From Helicoverpa zea (Eukaryota; Arthropoda; Insecta; Lepidoptera; Noctuidae), in assembly GCF_022581195.2 (NCBI RefSeq), contig NC_061482.1, positions 15,748,001-15,812,000 of the forward strand: a stretch of 64,000 bases of DNA. Direction: 5' to 3'. The notes beneath the pieces were generated by a model. It searched no databases. It saw only the letters and a program-made list of their open reading frames with translations, and had not been told where the DNA came from. Shown here in pieces: positions 52,417 through 63,574 of the stretch. A program made the translations under genes and the position numbers. Positions within the stretch are counted from its first letter, which is position 1, and every line of letters starts with the position of its first letter.

Positions 52417-52603
52417 GGTACGTTTTGAATGCCATTTGTCAATCGGCTGCAGCTGCACTACTGCTTTGTATGTATTTACTTGAAACCGTTTTGGATCGAA
52501 GCGGCAGCAGCACGTGCAGTCGCTCTTAATTATGTATTGTTTTCATGCAGTCGCGTTATGTGCGGTCGGCAGTTGCAGTCGGCAGCTGGCATTCAAAACG
52601 TAC
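52417..52603. mobile_element. MITE, GGTACGTTTTGAATGCCA TIR, complete copy
   Basis: The left end GGTACGTTTTGAATGCCA and the right end GGCAGCTGGCATTCAAAACG TAC are inverted copies. The middle holds GTTTTGGATCGAAGCGGCAG, GCACGTGCAGTC and TGTGCGGTCGGCAGTTGCAG. It is the best-preserved member of this family in the window (others at 13511, 25280 and 53765). Confidence 0.7.
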
Positions 52604-52982
52604 TATGAAAAGTTGAAGATATCTCTCTCTGGAACTGTTTTCAGTTTTTCACTCCTTCTGACATGTATTACTCTGATCAGTTAACATTTTACAAGATATA
52701 ATATACATTTTAGTGACCTTTTGTAAATAAATTGAGTAATCCTATATACTTACTTGTATGTGATTGTAACTTACATTCCAATGTATTTTCGAAATTATTT
52801 GGTGTTTCATAATATGTGTAACTTAAAAATATTGCTTTAAATGTTAATTGTAATCCTAACTATGTGTGAATTATGTCTTTATTCCTAAAAATGTTTTGAA
52901 ACATTTCTATCGATAAATATCTTATTTAAGGCTTTTTTATCAATATTTGTTCATCTGTCCTGCCTGTCTGTGTATTTGTTCG

Positions 52983-53192
52983 GCTGTCATTTGAACATCT
53001 TTGGCAGTCGTTACGGGTAGTCAGAAGCCAGTAAGTCTGACACCAGTCTTACCTGGGAGAATCGGGTTGCTCGCTTAACTGGGTTGAGGAGGGCAGATAG
53101 GCAGTCGCTCCTTGTAAAACACTGGTACTCAGCTGCATCCAGTTATACTGGAAGCCGACCCCAACAAAGTTGGGAAAAGGCTAGTCAGATGA
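52983..53192 (+). mobile_element. SINE body, family 1
   Basis: GGCTGTCATTTGAACATCTT, TGGCAGTCGTTACGGGTAGT, AGAAGCCAGTAAGTCTGACA, CACTGGTACTCAGCTGCATC, CCAACAAAGTTGGGAAAAGG. Body complete, head missing. Confidence 0.75.
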
Positions 53193-53533
53193 TTTCTTGA
53201 TAATTGTTATAAAAATAATTTTTATGTATAGTTTTCTGTCACTACTCAATTTTCAAAATATGGCCTAATATTCCCTTATTAATATTCCTAACTGCTATTA
53301 CTATTAGTCGACAATTCAAGGAAAAAGATAAATAATGTTGTTCGTTATATCAACTTTACTTCTCAAGACTTTTCATGCGTTTACAATTATTTTCTCCAAT
53401 TTATACAGGAATGAGTTTCAAGCAGTGCAAAAAATAACTGATGGTCCAGAATCATTAACAGAACATATCTGCATCATCAGTATTTTTTTTTTTCATTTTT
53501 TTCTGCCCTAAAATCAGCAAAATATGGATACTA

Positions 53534-53760
53534 TAGTTCGGCCATTCAGAGAATGCGTTCCTGACACGTCGCGATTGAACTGACGACGTAACTACATTCA
53601 TTGATTATTGATATAATAATGTTGTTTTAATGCTCCTCAATTGTTAAAACGGTAAACAACCAGCAAAAATATTTTTATCGTAACTGCAACGCCATTGCAA
53701 AGTTACGTCGTCAGTTCAATCGCGACGTGTCAGGAACGCATTCTCTGAATGGCCGAACTA
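53534..53760 (+). mobile_element. 227-bp MITE, TAGTTCGGCC TIR
   Basis: Same length and sequence as 37668-37894, flanked by TA (53532-53533 and 53761-53762). It lies a few bases left of a fragment of another MITE (53765-53890). Confidence 0.85.
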
Positions 53761-53764
53761 TAAC

Positions 53765-53890
53765 TATTCTTACGCGCTTGGAGCAGCGCTCGCATCATTA
53801 AACCGGTTTCGCGTTGCCGCCGTGCCTACTTGCTGTCGGCGGTATGTGCGGTCAGTAGTTGCAGTCGGCAGCAAGAATTCGAAACGTACC
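53765..53890. mobile_element. MITE fragment, GGTACGTTTTGAATGCCA family, right end
   Basis: GCAGCGCTCGCATCATTAAA, GCGTTGCCGCCGTGCC, TATGTGCGGTCAGTAGTTGC, AGTCGGCAGCAAGAATTCGA and AACGTACC at the right end. The left TIR is missing, possibly lost when the 227-bp element arrived. Confidence 0.5.
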
Positions 53891-56082
53891 TTTATGCAAT
53901 TAAAAGTCAGGCATTTAAAAACAAGCAAATGAAACACAATTATTTTTATAACTGATAAACAAAAACAAGAGATTCTCAGGTGCCTTTCGATTTAATATAA
54001 TATTCTGAATACTAATTGAAAACTGACAATAAGAAAAAACCGCAAGTTACGTGACGTTTTATTTGAAAACAAGCAAGTTCCAAGTTTTTGTTTCTATGCA
54101 AAATATCGTAATATTTTGACGACAATGTACATTTTACATAAATAGTGGTATAAACCAACGATTCTTGCATAAAGTGCATTTACCTATCCTACAATTTTGA
54201 AAGCATGATCCTGTCTAATGTATTTAAAATATGAAACCTATGTTTGTTGTGCATAATATATAAGTATGTCATTATGCATGAAACAGCTGTATGAAGCTAT
54301 TTGAAAACTATTTTGATCAGGATTTTGAAAAAATCTCGAAAAATACGCTAGCATTCGAATTCTCTGAAAATTCATTAATACGTGTATACGTATCATGTTG
54401 TTGACTTTCTACTCTTGAAATTAATAAATGGAGTACATTATTTGTTTGACCATTTTATACGTAAAATCATAGGTAGGTCTATATTATCTGTTTCAGCATT
54501 TAGTAATGAAATGTCTTGTATGTATTGTTACTGTCAACACAGCTCATTAGTAAGGCATCAATTCTCAAATGTTGTTCATCAAGTTCGAAATTATGTCTAT
54601 CGTTTTCCATCTCAAACTTGAAAGTATGAAAAACATGAATTGTGTTGGCGTTTGTGAGAATTACTATTTAAAAATAATTTATTGCAATCGTTTTTAAGGT
54701 AACTGCTGAAACGTTAGGCATAATTTATAAATCCGCCGTGACTGCACACTAGTTTTAGGATAAATGTCGCTAGATGGCAGCACACGATTTTTCTGTAATA
54801 ATTATCCTGTATGTGTGTTGGTTGCGCAATTAATCTAAACTGCTTGATTATGTGTGTTTATTAACATTTCCACTAAGATAGCAGATTTCACTTTCACTAT
54901 GTAATACTAGGACGACGTTTGTCACAGATCTCAATGTGCCTCTAACGTTTTGGCGGTCATTAAAACAGCTTTTTAATATGAAAATATATCACTTTATTTA
55001 CAAGCGTAGTTATCAATCGCCATATAAAAAAATATGAACCAATCAATTAGCATAATCACTAAACCATGATTTTATACTGCAAAGTATTTTGTATAGTATA
55101 TATTATACATGTTACTCATCGCATTTTATACTTTATACGAGTTTTAAGTAGTGTTATAAATGTGGCGCTTGAATAACTACGTTTTCTTGTATCGGCTCAT
55201 CGCAGGCTCGAACTACTAAATAATGTGATTAAATAGTGGTTTGCACCGAATAACTTTATGTAGGTACACGTACCTATTGTGCCTGTTTACGTCTGTCGTT
55301 TGTTTTTGTCATACTATCTATTGTGTAAGAAATATATTATTTAAGTACTTTCACTGTTTTATTTTTTCCTTGGATCACCTATCCTATTATGAACTTATAA
55401 AGAAGAAAAAAATCTCAATTTGTTTTCATAAGCAACCTTCTACCAACGAGCTAAAGCCATTGGCTAAAGCTGACTGACAAACTGAGTACCTATGTCTAAA
55501 ATTTTTGGTACCCTGAGGCTTGATTCTGTTAATTTTAGTAAAGCCACATACGATTGATATCCAACTGAAAATCAATCACGACTCAATTGCGATTGAAGCA
55601 TAAGCATAAGGCAAAATTTTAAAACAGAGTTTGGGAGAATAATGCGACTGTAGAACAAAAAAAATCATTGATGGAAGATATTTTATTTATTATAAATAAT
55701 ACATATTTAAGTGACTGTTAATTTAGACTCGAATCATTTGCACGCAGTTGGCACCATTTACGCAACCGTATTTTTTGGTCAGTTATTTTTTCCCTTTTTT
55801 TTCGATCACAAATGTCCAATCGCTTCTAATCTAATCTCCCCTTTCTTCTTACTACTTTATGTCTCTCGTGTATAGTTATTGTTCATCACATGTGACGCAA
55901 ATTCTTGATCGCAAAAGCACAGCGATAATGGCCGTCTCTTCAGTAGTGGAAATAATTTAGGGTGTAGTTTGATTACAATATCAAAGCTGCCCTGAATTTT
56001 CTGCCCAAAAGGAATCGAACACATGTCAGACATAGACCTCAAATCAGTGGGATAAAACCAACCACGTACAAAACAATTGCAT
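53891..56082. other. Gene-free spacer between SLC35C2 and KIFBP
   Basis: AT-rich DNA without a supported gene. A GTCGCTAGATGGCAGCACAC word near 54767 and a GATTCTGTTAATTTTAG...CAATCACGACTC patch near 55520-55600 look like old repeat pieces. The latter may be a relic of the GGGGCCCGATTCTCC family seen at 59210. Confidence 0.4.
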
Positions 56083-56088
56083 TTTATT
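56083..56088 (-). terminator. Candidate poly(A) signal of KIFBP
   Basis: AATAAA on the - strand, about 130 bp after the KIFBP stop (56218). It is the first canonical signal downstream and at a normal distance. Confidence 0.5.
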
Positions 56089-56217
56089 ATCCGACGATAG
56101 AAATAATTTGAAAAAAGTTATTTTGTAAAGGTCGAAATTACACCACCATATAAACACTTCTCGTGACAAATATTTGCAGTAGCATTTATACGGGATTGAT
56201 GGAAGGATCTTTTCAAC

Positions 56218-57879
56218 TTAGTTCTTGAGGATTCCTGTACTGAAGCTGAGCTGGGAAGGTGTTCTAGCCACCAGCTGTCCACTCAGTCGGAACAACTTGC
56301 CGTTGATCGAAGTAGCTGCTTCCATTTTCCTCAAAAACATATTCTTGCTGGACGTGTTCAGAGTTTTCTCCGTCAAGGTCTTATTGGATTCGGAGTCCAG
56401 AGAATTGATTATCGAGTCTGCATCCGTGTCCATATTAAAGATATTGGTATGCGACTCCTCGCGCCACAGCTTCTGCAAGTTGAGCGCCATCAACTCCAGC
56501 TGAACCTGCGACAGCTCCCTGATCACGTCGATTTGCACAGACATCACGTTGTCACACGTCTTCAGTAAAGAGTTGAGCGTCTCCAGAACGTTGGCTCGTC
56601 TCTTCTGGATACTGTACTGGTTATCAATATTTCGCTCGAAGAAGGCCAAGTGCTCGTATAGCTCTGCCAGCTGCAAAGAGCAGGATATGTACTGGGCTGA
56701 ATGATGCTCGAAGTCGTAGTAGTGCTTCGCGCGCATCAGCCATTTATATGTGAATGCGAAGAGCTTCCGTGCTTCCTCAACACTGCAAACGCTATCTAAA
56801 GGTACCTTGCTCTCCATCTCTTTCAAATCCAGAGACGGAAAGGTGAAAAGCTTCTCTGGAGTGCAATCTCCCTTTCCGGACTTTTCTGCACCCATATCTT
56901 TCATATTTTCCTCTTCTACTTTCTCCGTGCTCTCCAGCCTATCTTCGAGCAAGTCCACAGTCTTCCATAGGTCTGCTCCCGTCGATGGTTGCGTAAAATA
57001 TTTATTCAAAATTTTTTTCTTCGACATTTTAAAGAGCGTCAAACCGTATTTGACCCAGTGATGGCTCAACTCCAGGAAATGAATTTCAAAATCAGCCTTC
57101 TGCAACACGAATTCTTCAGGCATGAGCTTGCAATTGTCGTGGCAGGTCCTCAACACGTGGTAGGCAGCGCACAGGTGATGGCGAGCATTACCGATTTGGT
57201 TCAGATATGTGAAATAGTTGCCCAGTCGCGCCGTCCTCAGAGCCCAGTCTTGCGGTGTGCCTTCCTTCATTTCTAGTTGCCTTCGAAGCGCCGTATGGTT
57301 ATACAAAGTGTATTTGTGAGGTAGATTCATTTTATTGTACAAGAATGCCTGCATTTGCACATTGTTCGTAATGACTTTGTCAATTTTTTCTGGATTAACA
57401 CGTTTGATATTGTTCACCGGCTCTGCTGTGAACAAGTCTTCTGCATCAAGGAACTTATCGGGCTGAGACTTGCTGATCTGATCATATAGATCCTCCATAC
57501 TTTCCAGAATTTCGCGGGCTACAGATATCTGATCGAGTTGGATGAGGTAGTAACATAGGAGATTCTGTATTCTTAACAAGATAAAGAGACACTCGTCCCT
57601 CAGTGCAAACTCCTTCAATTTGTCAAATGACACTTGCAGCATGTTCCTCTTCTCGATAAGGGATAAGGGCATCGTTTTGGCGGACAGGAGGGCCAGGTAG
57701 CCCTCCATCGCTAGGGACCTTATATACTGATCGTGATTCTCCTTACCTAAGACTACCAACTCATTGGAGAGGGTCTGTATATCCTTCTTTAAGTTTTGCA
57801 GGCGCTCTGAAGAGTTTTTACTCTTTATGCTGGATCTTACGCTTTCGAATGTGGTCGTGATCCGATTTAATGTTTCCAT
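56218..57879 (-). CDS. KIFBP: KIF1-binding protein homologue (553 aa, intronless)
   Basis: KIFBP (KBP, KIAA1279) is a cytosolic helical, TPR-like protein that binds the motor domain of certain kinesins (KIF1A/B, KIF15, KIF18A) and blocks their microtubule binding; human loss causes Goldberg-Shprintzen syndrome. The ORF runs from ATG at 57879 to the stop at 56218 without an intron. The protein is all-helical in pattern. Family-like blocks are KYTLYNHTALRRQLE (about 190-205), ARLGNYFTYLNQIGNARHHL (about 218-237), KLFAFTYKWLMRAKHYYDFE (about 374-393), SLQLAELYEHLAFFE (about 403-417) and KRRANVLETL (about 427-436). A charged, serine/lysine-rich spacer (about 310-340) separates the two helical halves. 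It is shorter than human KIFBP (621 aa). There are no signal peptide or membrane helices. Identification rests on recognised text, not on a search. Confidence 0.88.
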   Translation of the reverse strand: METLNRITTTFESVRSSIKSKNSSERLQNLKKDIQTLSNELVVLGKENHDQYIRSLAMEGYLALLSAKTMPLSLIEKRNMLQVSFDKLKEFALRDECLFILLRIQNLLCYYLIQLDQISVAREILESMEDLYDQISKSQPDKFLDAEDLFTAEPVNNIKRVNPEKIDKVITNNVQMQAFLYNKMNLPHKYTLYNHTALRRQLEMKEGTPQDWALRTARLGNYFTYLNQIGNARHHLCAAYHVLRTCHDNCKLMPEEFVLQKADFEIHFLELSHHWVKYGLTLFKMSKKKILNKYFTQPSTGADLWKTVDLLEDRLESTEKVEEENMKDMGAEKSGKGDCTPEKLFTFPSLDLKEMESKVPLDSVCSVEEARKLFAFTYKWLMRAKHYYDFEHHSAQYISCSLQLAELYEHLAFFERNIDNQYSIQKRRANVLETLNSLLKTCDNVMSVQIDVIRELSQVQLELMALNLQKLWREESHTNIFNMDTDADSIINSLDSESNKTLTEKTLNTSSKNMFLRKMEAATSINGKLFRLSGQLVARTPSQLSFSTGILKN

Positions 57880-58289
57880 CTTGTTTTATTATAACACTTA
57901 TAATTTTTCATTTATACGAAATGACATCGAACGAGTAAAATTTTTGCATGGATTCTTGGCACTGTCAGATTTGATTGCATTCTGTTTTGTTGCAGAATTT
58001 TAGCGAACAAACGCCAACTTTTTCAGCCAGTACGGATAATAATTTAAGCAAAGAGAAAGAGTTTAATATTGACTAATGATATCTTTTTTTGTAAGTATAA
58101 AAATACCTGTTGAAACTGAAAACCCTATCAGTCTTCTTTTTGAATATGATAAACAAAAGTTCCCAAAAACAGTGCCAGATGGCACCTAGCCTAGCCGTTC
58201 GAGCCGAGACCCGAGAAATTAAATTTAGATTTCTAGAAAAATTGTTCTTAAAACCTCTCGTGAGGGCAGTATTAAGCAACTAAGTATGT
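57880..58289. promoter_or_regulatory. KIFBP upstream region
   Basis: About 410 bp upstream of the - strand KIFBP start, presumably containing its promoter and 5' UTR. No clear core motif or gene is seen. Confidence 0.35.
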
Positions 58290-58490
58290 ATACTTAACTA
58301 TACTAATGTTATAAAGCTGAAGAGTTTGTTTGTTTGCTTGAACGCGCTAAACTCAGGACCTACTGACCCGATTAGAAAATTTATCTCAGTGTGAAATAAC
58401 CCATTTATCGAGGCAGGCTATAGGACGTAATAAGATTCATCAGATAGGTAGTTCCCATGGGACGCGAGTGAAACCGGCTAGTACCAATAT
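58290..58490 (-). repeat. Interspersed-repeat fragment (CCGCGTCCC...AACAAACAAAC family), reverse
   Basis: On the + strand the tail comes first (ACTATACTAATGTTATAAAG, TTTGTTTGTTTGCTTGAACG), then CACTGTGAAATAACCCATTT-like text, TCGAGGCAGGCTATAGG and GTTCCCATGGGACGCGAGTG, then AAACCGGCTAGTACC. It is the inverse of the copies at 807 and 7448. Confidence 0.5.
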
Positions 58491-58519
58491 ACAACTGCTC
58501 ACCATGTACAGCATAACTT

Positions 58520-58725
58520 ACTTACTTAAGTATTCCAATTCTCTGAATTCTCAATCGGTCCACACGGGCGGGGCGGACCTTGGGTGCGAGTGCGGGGCTG
58601 CTATGCAGACCATTTCCCACCTCATCGCATGTCCACTGTGCCCTGAAACTTGCTCGTGGCAGGACCTAATGAGCGCATCCGGCCGTGCTCTCGCTGTGGC
58701 GGCATATTGGGCTGACAAAGTGTAG
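58520..58725 (+). pseudogene. C-terminal fragment of a LINE reverse-transcriptase ORF with cysteine cluster
   Basis: The frame from about 58546 reads SVHTGGADLGCECGAAMQTI then SHLIACPLCPETC and ends AVAAYWADKV. The CxCG-x6-HLxxCPxCPxxC pattern followed by a short helix and YWADKV is a C-terminal zinc-binding end often seen in insect non-LTR retrotransposon polyproteins. It is heavily 5' truncated. Confidence 0.65.
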
Positions 58726-59209
58726 TCTCACTATAAGACATGTCATCGGCACGAAAGAAGTAGAAGTATTCCAATCTCCAAACGCTATTGCAGATACCAG
58801 GAACAGCTAGTTATTTATTATTCTCCAGGTTATTTTAATTTTGTCGGAGGAGTAAGTTGAATCACTTCATGGCTCACAAAAGCAGTGGAAATACGAGCTT
58901 AGTATTTGATAATCGTTTATTCATGTTTCTACGAACAGATACAAGTGACTAGTTAATTCTAAGTAAAATAACTAACTAGAGTCTAGTTACTTGACTGTGG
59001 AGCATTGCTCTCCGAGAACCATAAACTACCATAAGTAGTAATTATTTAAAGTCAAAGTCAAATCATTTATTTCAATTAGGCCTTTACAAGCACTTATGAA
59101 TGTCAAAATTTTAATAGCTATAGTGACTGACTAAAGACTTATGGATAAATTCAGAGATATTTAATGGTTACTTAAGCTGTTCCTTAGTGCAGAATTTCTA
59201 TGAGAATCT

Positions 59210-59606
59210 GGGGCCCGATTCTCCTAAGTTAATAATGTCAAAATCGAGTAGAAATCGAATCGCAATATGATCGCAATAGCAGTTTTAACCATATCGGTCA
59301 TTCTGCTACTAATAAAAGACCAATCGTATTCGATTGACATTTGATTGGTGTGCGATTGGTCTGCTATTTTGGTGATTTTGGTCCATACGGTAGTTTGCTG
59401 TACAATCATTTTGCAATCGTAAATCATTTGCAGACAAAATGATTCATTATTGAATGACAGAAAAGGATTAAAATGTTTATTTCAAAGAAAAAATAGCGGA
59501 ATGCCACATACGCTTCAATCGTAATCGAGTCGGGATCGGATCTCAGTCGAATCGAGTCGAACGTGAATCGTATGACGCTTAAGTAAAATTAGGAGAATCG
59601 GGGCCC
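59210..59606. mobile_element. 397-bp MITE, GGGGCCCGATTCTCCTAA TIR
   Basis: The left end GGGGCCCGATTCTCCTAA is exactly the inverse of the right end TTAGGAGAATCGGGGCCC. The inner arms are rich in CAATCG/CGATTG words that also pair (AATCGCAATATGATCGCAAT and ATTGCGATTG-like text). No ORF. It has a high potential to fold back. Confidence 0.75.
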
Positions 59607-61136
59607 TGTCATTAAGAAGTGATTTACGTAATCATTAAATGTACCTGAGTGCGGGGGTAAGACTAGATCAGTATACTATACAGTATATGAATGTGAATTA
59701 AAGTTATTCCTTCTTCGTTCCAATAATATGCTTCATTCGAGACAGTAATGGTTACATGGAGAAGTTTCCAAATGGCACTTGTACTCATCATCCTCCTGCC
59801 CTTATCCCACTATTACAATTAATAAAGATATGTAATTTCAAAATTATTTAAAACAATTGAGAAAAAAGTCTACCTTATGCATAATGTATTACATACATTG
59901 ATTACACATGTTTTATTAAACATTATTGTTTAGAGAATGCTAGGTACTTATTATTTCTATTTTTTTATGAATAATAATATATCCCATGACCACTAAGGTA
60001 AACGCGGGTGAAGTCGTCATGCCCCAATAGTCGTCAATTAATCTAAAAACTTTTATTTATTATTTCTACTGAACTTAAAATGGCCCGGTTTATATGTCAA
60101 CATATTGTTGATAATATATTGCACAATTGAAATTACAATACGGGGTTTTAACATTCATGGCGTCTGAGATATGTTATTCGAAAAGTGTGTGCCCTAAGAA
60201 AATAGTTTTTTCATGAAGTTCAGCTGTCAAAAGTGAAACTCAGCACGTGGTTTTGTGCTTTGATTTACATAACTCCAGTGGGGTCTGTGGTATGTTTCTT
60301 TGTTTAATTAGATAGTTAAGTTTATTTGCTAACGATGTAATATGCAATTTTCAATACTTTTAACATAGAAGATGTATTTTTTTAATGTGACATCTATTGG
60401 TACTTTAAAACTCCTATTTGACCCAAAACCCGTCAATTTTAGAATTATTATGACGACTACTGGGACGTGCTCAAAAGTTGCACCTAAACTCGTCATAATG
60501 AGGATATTTTGTGTTTTACAGTACAAAATGCGAATAAATAGCTAATATCGGGATTTTTACAAAATTGTTATCTCTCTAGAACAAACATATTTAAGGTTTA
60601 GACTACATTTGTTGATAAAACTGCGTTTCTTTAAAGCTTTTTCTTAGGGGTACATTTTACTCTCCTGGTTCTAGATGCACGTACACAGTCCTGTTATTCG
60701 ATTCAATTAATATGTTTCTTAATGGTTAAATCCCCTGTTTCCTATAAGTATGCATTTTCTACGAGTGTTTTTTTTAGGTATATATTGGCCGCTGTAGGCC
60801 TCCGCCATTCGATTAAGGACACACGATACATATCTACCGCTTTGGGTACAACTACCACTAGCCTTTGTTTCTACTACGCTTGGATTACAATTTGTGGCAA
60901 GCAAAAATTGACTGTTCTTACACTATGCTTTTTGTTTGAAATAGCTGCATGTCGTCACGCGTATTGTACCGCGTCTCCCTAACTTGCTTTAATAGCGTCT
61001 GTATAAAAATTATGTCATTCAACTAGTTTTGACGCAAAAAATATTAAAATCAGTTTTAAACCTAAGATGACATAGCTTCCATCGCTGTCACTGCTTTGCT
61101 TGTCGTATTCGATATTAATGGGTAAAGAGTAATCTT
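59607..61136. other. Gene-free AT-rich stretch
   Basis: No coding region, RNA gene or recognised repeat is supported here. A - strand frame at 60329-60526 and a + frame at 60722-60982 have no family resemblance. Confidence 0.45.
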
Positions 61137-61166
61137 ATAGTTATCGGCACGAATCTTGAGCTCTGT
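61137..61166. mobile_element. Truncated left end of the TATAGTTATCGGCACG MITE
   Basis: TATAGTTATCGGCACGAATC then TTGAGCTC matches the left end of 49604-49741. The rest is missing; the LINE fragment at 61184 follows within 20 bp. Confidence 0.5.
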
Positions 61167-61183
61167 CTGTCTGAAAACTAATA

Positions 61184-61815
61184 CAGTGCATCAAAAAATT
61201 GTTCCTCATCGCTGTCACTGGGTAATGTACCCAAAAGGCTGGCAGAATTGCCACGTTGGATGGCAATGCTCAACCTCTGTGCGAAATAAAAGCCAGCCTT
61301 TGGGTCCCGTGAAGTGTCAACCAGGCGCTGGGAAATATCCTTGGCAAGAAGGCGGGCTCTTGGACCCCACGGCCCAAGAGTTTCAACCCCAAACGGCTTG
61401 AACATGTACTTGAATGAAGGTTACTATATTTGCGCCGCTTGAAGTTCTCTGCTTGTGCAGCGGCGGAGCCAGCACAACATGCAGTTCCGGGATGGGAGAG
61501 TTCCGGGAGATGGCGCAAGAGTGTCGATGCATGTCGCGTCCCACACTAAAGTCCTACCCAACTTCCACGGAAATAGCGACATGCCGTCTGGTCTCTTGCC
61601 ATTGTCGCGTACCAAGCCATTTGGTTCGAGTACGGCTGGTACGCCGACGGCAACAAGAGCGTGACGGATCACGTCGTTGATGTTAGCATGTCGTGGTATG
61701 CGGCCGGCACTGCGGCTGCACGACTTTCCAAGCATTTAAAGCCTCGGTCAGACATGGCACCTCAAAATTGACCAGCGTGGTGGTCTCACAGACTTTCATA
61801 TTTACAAAAATAATA
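61184..61815 (-). pseudogene. LINE C-terminal ORF fragment, copy 1 (internally deleted, frameshifted)
   Basis: On the - strand the text runs VNFEVPCLTEALNAWKVVQP, then jumps to GRIPRHANINDVIRHALVAV, VPAVLEPNGLVRDNGKRPDG, LGRTLVWDATCIDTLAPS, and (after frame changes) FKPFGVETLGPWGPRARLLA and RLSIAIQRGNSASLLGTLPS, ending DEEQFFDALY. This is the C-terminal domain that follows the reverse transcriptase in a family of invertebrate non-LTR elements; I do not assign the clade. Three frames are needed, so it is dead. Confidence 0.65.
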
Positions 61816-61831
61816 AAGGGGGAAATATTAA

Positions 61832-62555
61832 AACTAAGTATCAAAAAATTCATCCGCATCGCTGTCAGCGGGGATCGTGCCCAAAAGGCTGGCTGCATTG
61901 CCACGCTGGATGGCAATGCATATCCTTTGGCCGAAGTATAGGCCAGCCTTTTGGTCACGAGTGGACTCCACATTTTCATGTCATTTATGCTGGCGTGTCG
62001 TGCCATGTGACCAGCACTTTTGCCACAGGAAAGACCATGGTGCCCAAGGCAGTCCACAGATTCGCCACACTGACAGCGATGCGGAGCCCCAGTGGGAGCG
62101 CCGAGGCGTAGGCATGTAGCGAGCCGGAATGTTGTGTCACTCAGCATGGTCCCAACGCTGGGTGACGGCAGTGCGTGAAGCCATAGCCTGACTCCCACTC
62201 TCCCACAGCCAGTAGCACGCTCAGCAGTATTGACAGATGTTTCAATTAGTCTCGTCAATCTGCAGAGCGGCTCGTCCCACTGTCTCTGGGAAGCCGGGTT
62301 GTCAGGGAAGGCTGTATTTGGGTAAGCCACTTTCCAGGCGTTCATACCATGCACCTCAGAATCGACCAGTGAAGGGGCTAAAATTTTGCTGGTCAACTCC
62401 TTAGTGCCGCAGACCGAGGATAGGAACGCCGGTAGACTTAAACTGGAAATTTTGCGGACGCCGAGGCCACCGAATCTGATCGGAAGGGTGGCTTCGCGCC
62501 CGTGTCGACGGCGCGCGTTGTTCCACGCGCTCCTCAAAGAGATGTCAGCAACCCC
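61832..62555 (-). pseudogene. LINE C-terminal ORF fragment, copy 2 (internally deleted)
   Basis: The - strand frame reads LPIRFGGLGVRKISSLSLPA, AFLSSVCGTKELTSKILAPS, NAWKVAYPNTAFPDNPASQR, LRLGAPTGAPHRCQCGESVD then CLGHHGLSCGKSAGHMARHA. It drops most of the following domain, then resumes with a degraded copy of the same end as copy 1 (on the + strand TCAAAAAATTCATCCGCATC, GGATCGTGCCCAAAAGGCTG). The C-x-C-x6-C-x2-HH-x3-C cluster is visible. It lies head to tail with copy 1 and belongs to the same family. Confidence 0.65.
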
Positions 62556-62720
62556 AGCGGGGCCCAGCAGGGCCAAGGCCTGCCAGGGCTGCGGGTTGTT
62601 CGAAAGAGATACCGCGGCCCTGGTACATAAAATGCCTATGACGGAACACGACGGTTTTTAGTCAGTAAGAGTCTGACACTCCCTCACCGCTGCTAACCCA
62701 CAGCGGGAGGGGTCATTTTA
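62540..62720 (-). repeat. Interspersed repeat, CCGCGGTATCTCTTTCGAAC family, joined to a LINE fragment
   Basis: Very close to 23801-23980: AGATGTCAGCAACCCCAGCG, GGTTGTTCGAAAGAGATACC, ACGACGGTTTTTAGTCAGTA, GAGTCTGACACTCCCTCACC, GCTGCTAACCCACAGCGGGA. On the - strand it runs straight into the LINE ORF of copy 2, so the open frame that begins MALLGPAGVADISLRSAW is partly repeat sequence and not a gene start. Confidence 0.65.
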
Positions 62721-63574
62721 TGATTTTTGACGTCGTTAAAAAAAAAAAGGGTGGCTTGAAGCCACGCTCGGTCGTCCAAGGCCAAATTAAAAAGAGATGA
62801 AGGATAGTACGGATAATTTGGTCAATTCTGTCTAAAAGATGTGGCTGCTTCCATAAGGGAGAGGAGCGAAGGTTGTATATAAATTTTGGGAAAACACAAT
62901 ATTGGTTTTCCAATTTAAATATTTTAATAGTAATAATTTTACTCGTGCTACATATGCACATGACTGCATGGTTATATGATTGATTACGAAATATAACATA
63001 TATTTTATAGACTTATTTTGTGATTCCCAGCGTTTGATAGATAGGAATATAAATTAAAATGTAATATAATATAATCTATTTTATTGAATACTTGCTCTTG
63101 TAACAGATTATGACCTGCTATTCTAATTAGGGATTTGGTTTTCTATCTATCTACCTAATGTTTCAAAGGCACAAGTATGCTTAACAAATCAAGCACAACA
63201 AAAATGTACATAACTTGAACTTTATGTTCAAGAGCAGAGAGTTCACATTAGCATTAAAAGTTGACGAGTACTGGGAATATTTGACGAGTATCCGTACAAA
63301 TCAGACGACTATTGGTACAAATCGCCCTTTTTTTACTTTTGCCTTAATAAGTACATAAACCCATGAAAATGATTAAAAAAACATTAATTACTTAGAATAA
63401 CGAATAAATACTCTATCACGTCATGCAAAAATTTTCATTTTATATTGAATATTTAACACACAGTAACGCTTCAAAGTCGGTGATTTCCGAAATCCGACGA
63501 GTATTGGTACGTTTACCTTATCAGTGTTTGTAGAGCTGAGAAAAAGGACAAAACATTTTTTTTATATAGTATTA
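62721..63574. other. Gene-free AT-rich stretch
   Basis: No gene or recognised repeat. A GGGTGGCTTGAAGCCACGCT short palindrome lies at about 62748-62767. Confidence 0.4.

Noticed and set aside
61683..62576. 297-codon frame on the - strand as an intact gene
   Set aside because: It is a mosaic: a repeat at the start, LINE C-terminal domain, a deletion, then LINE text out of frame. It is annotated as LINE remains.
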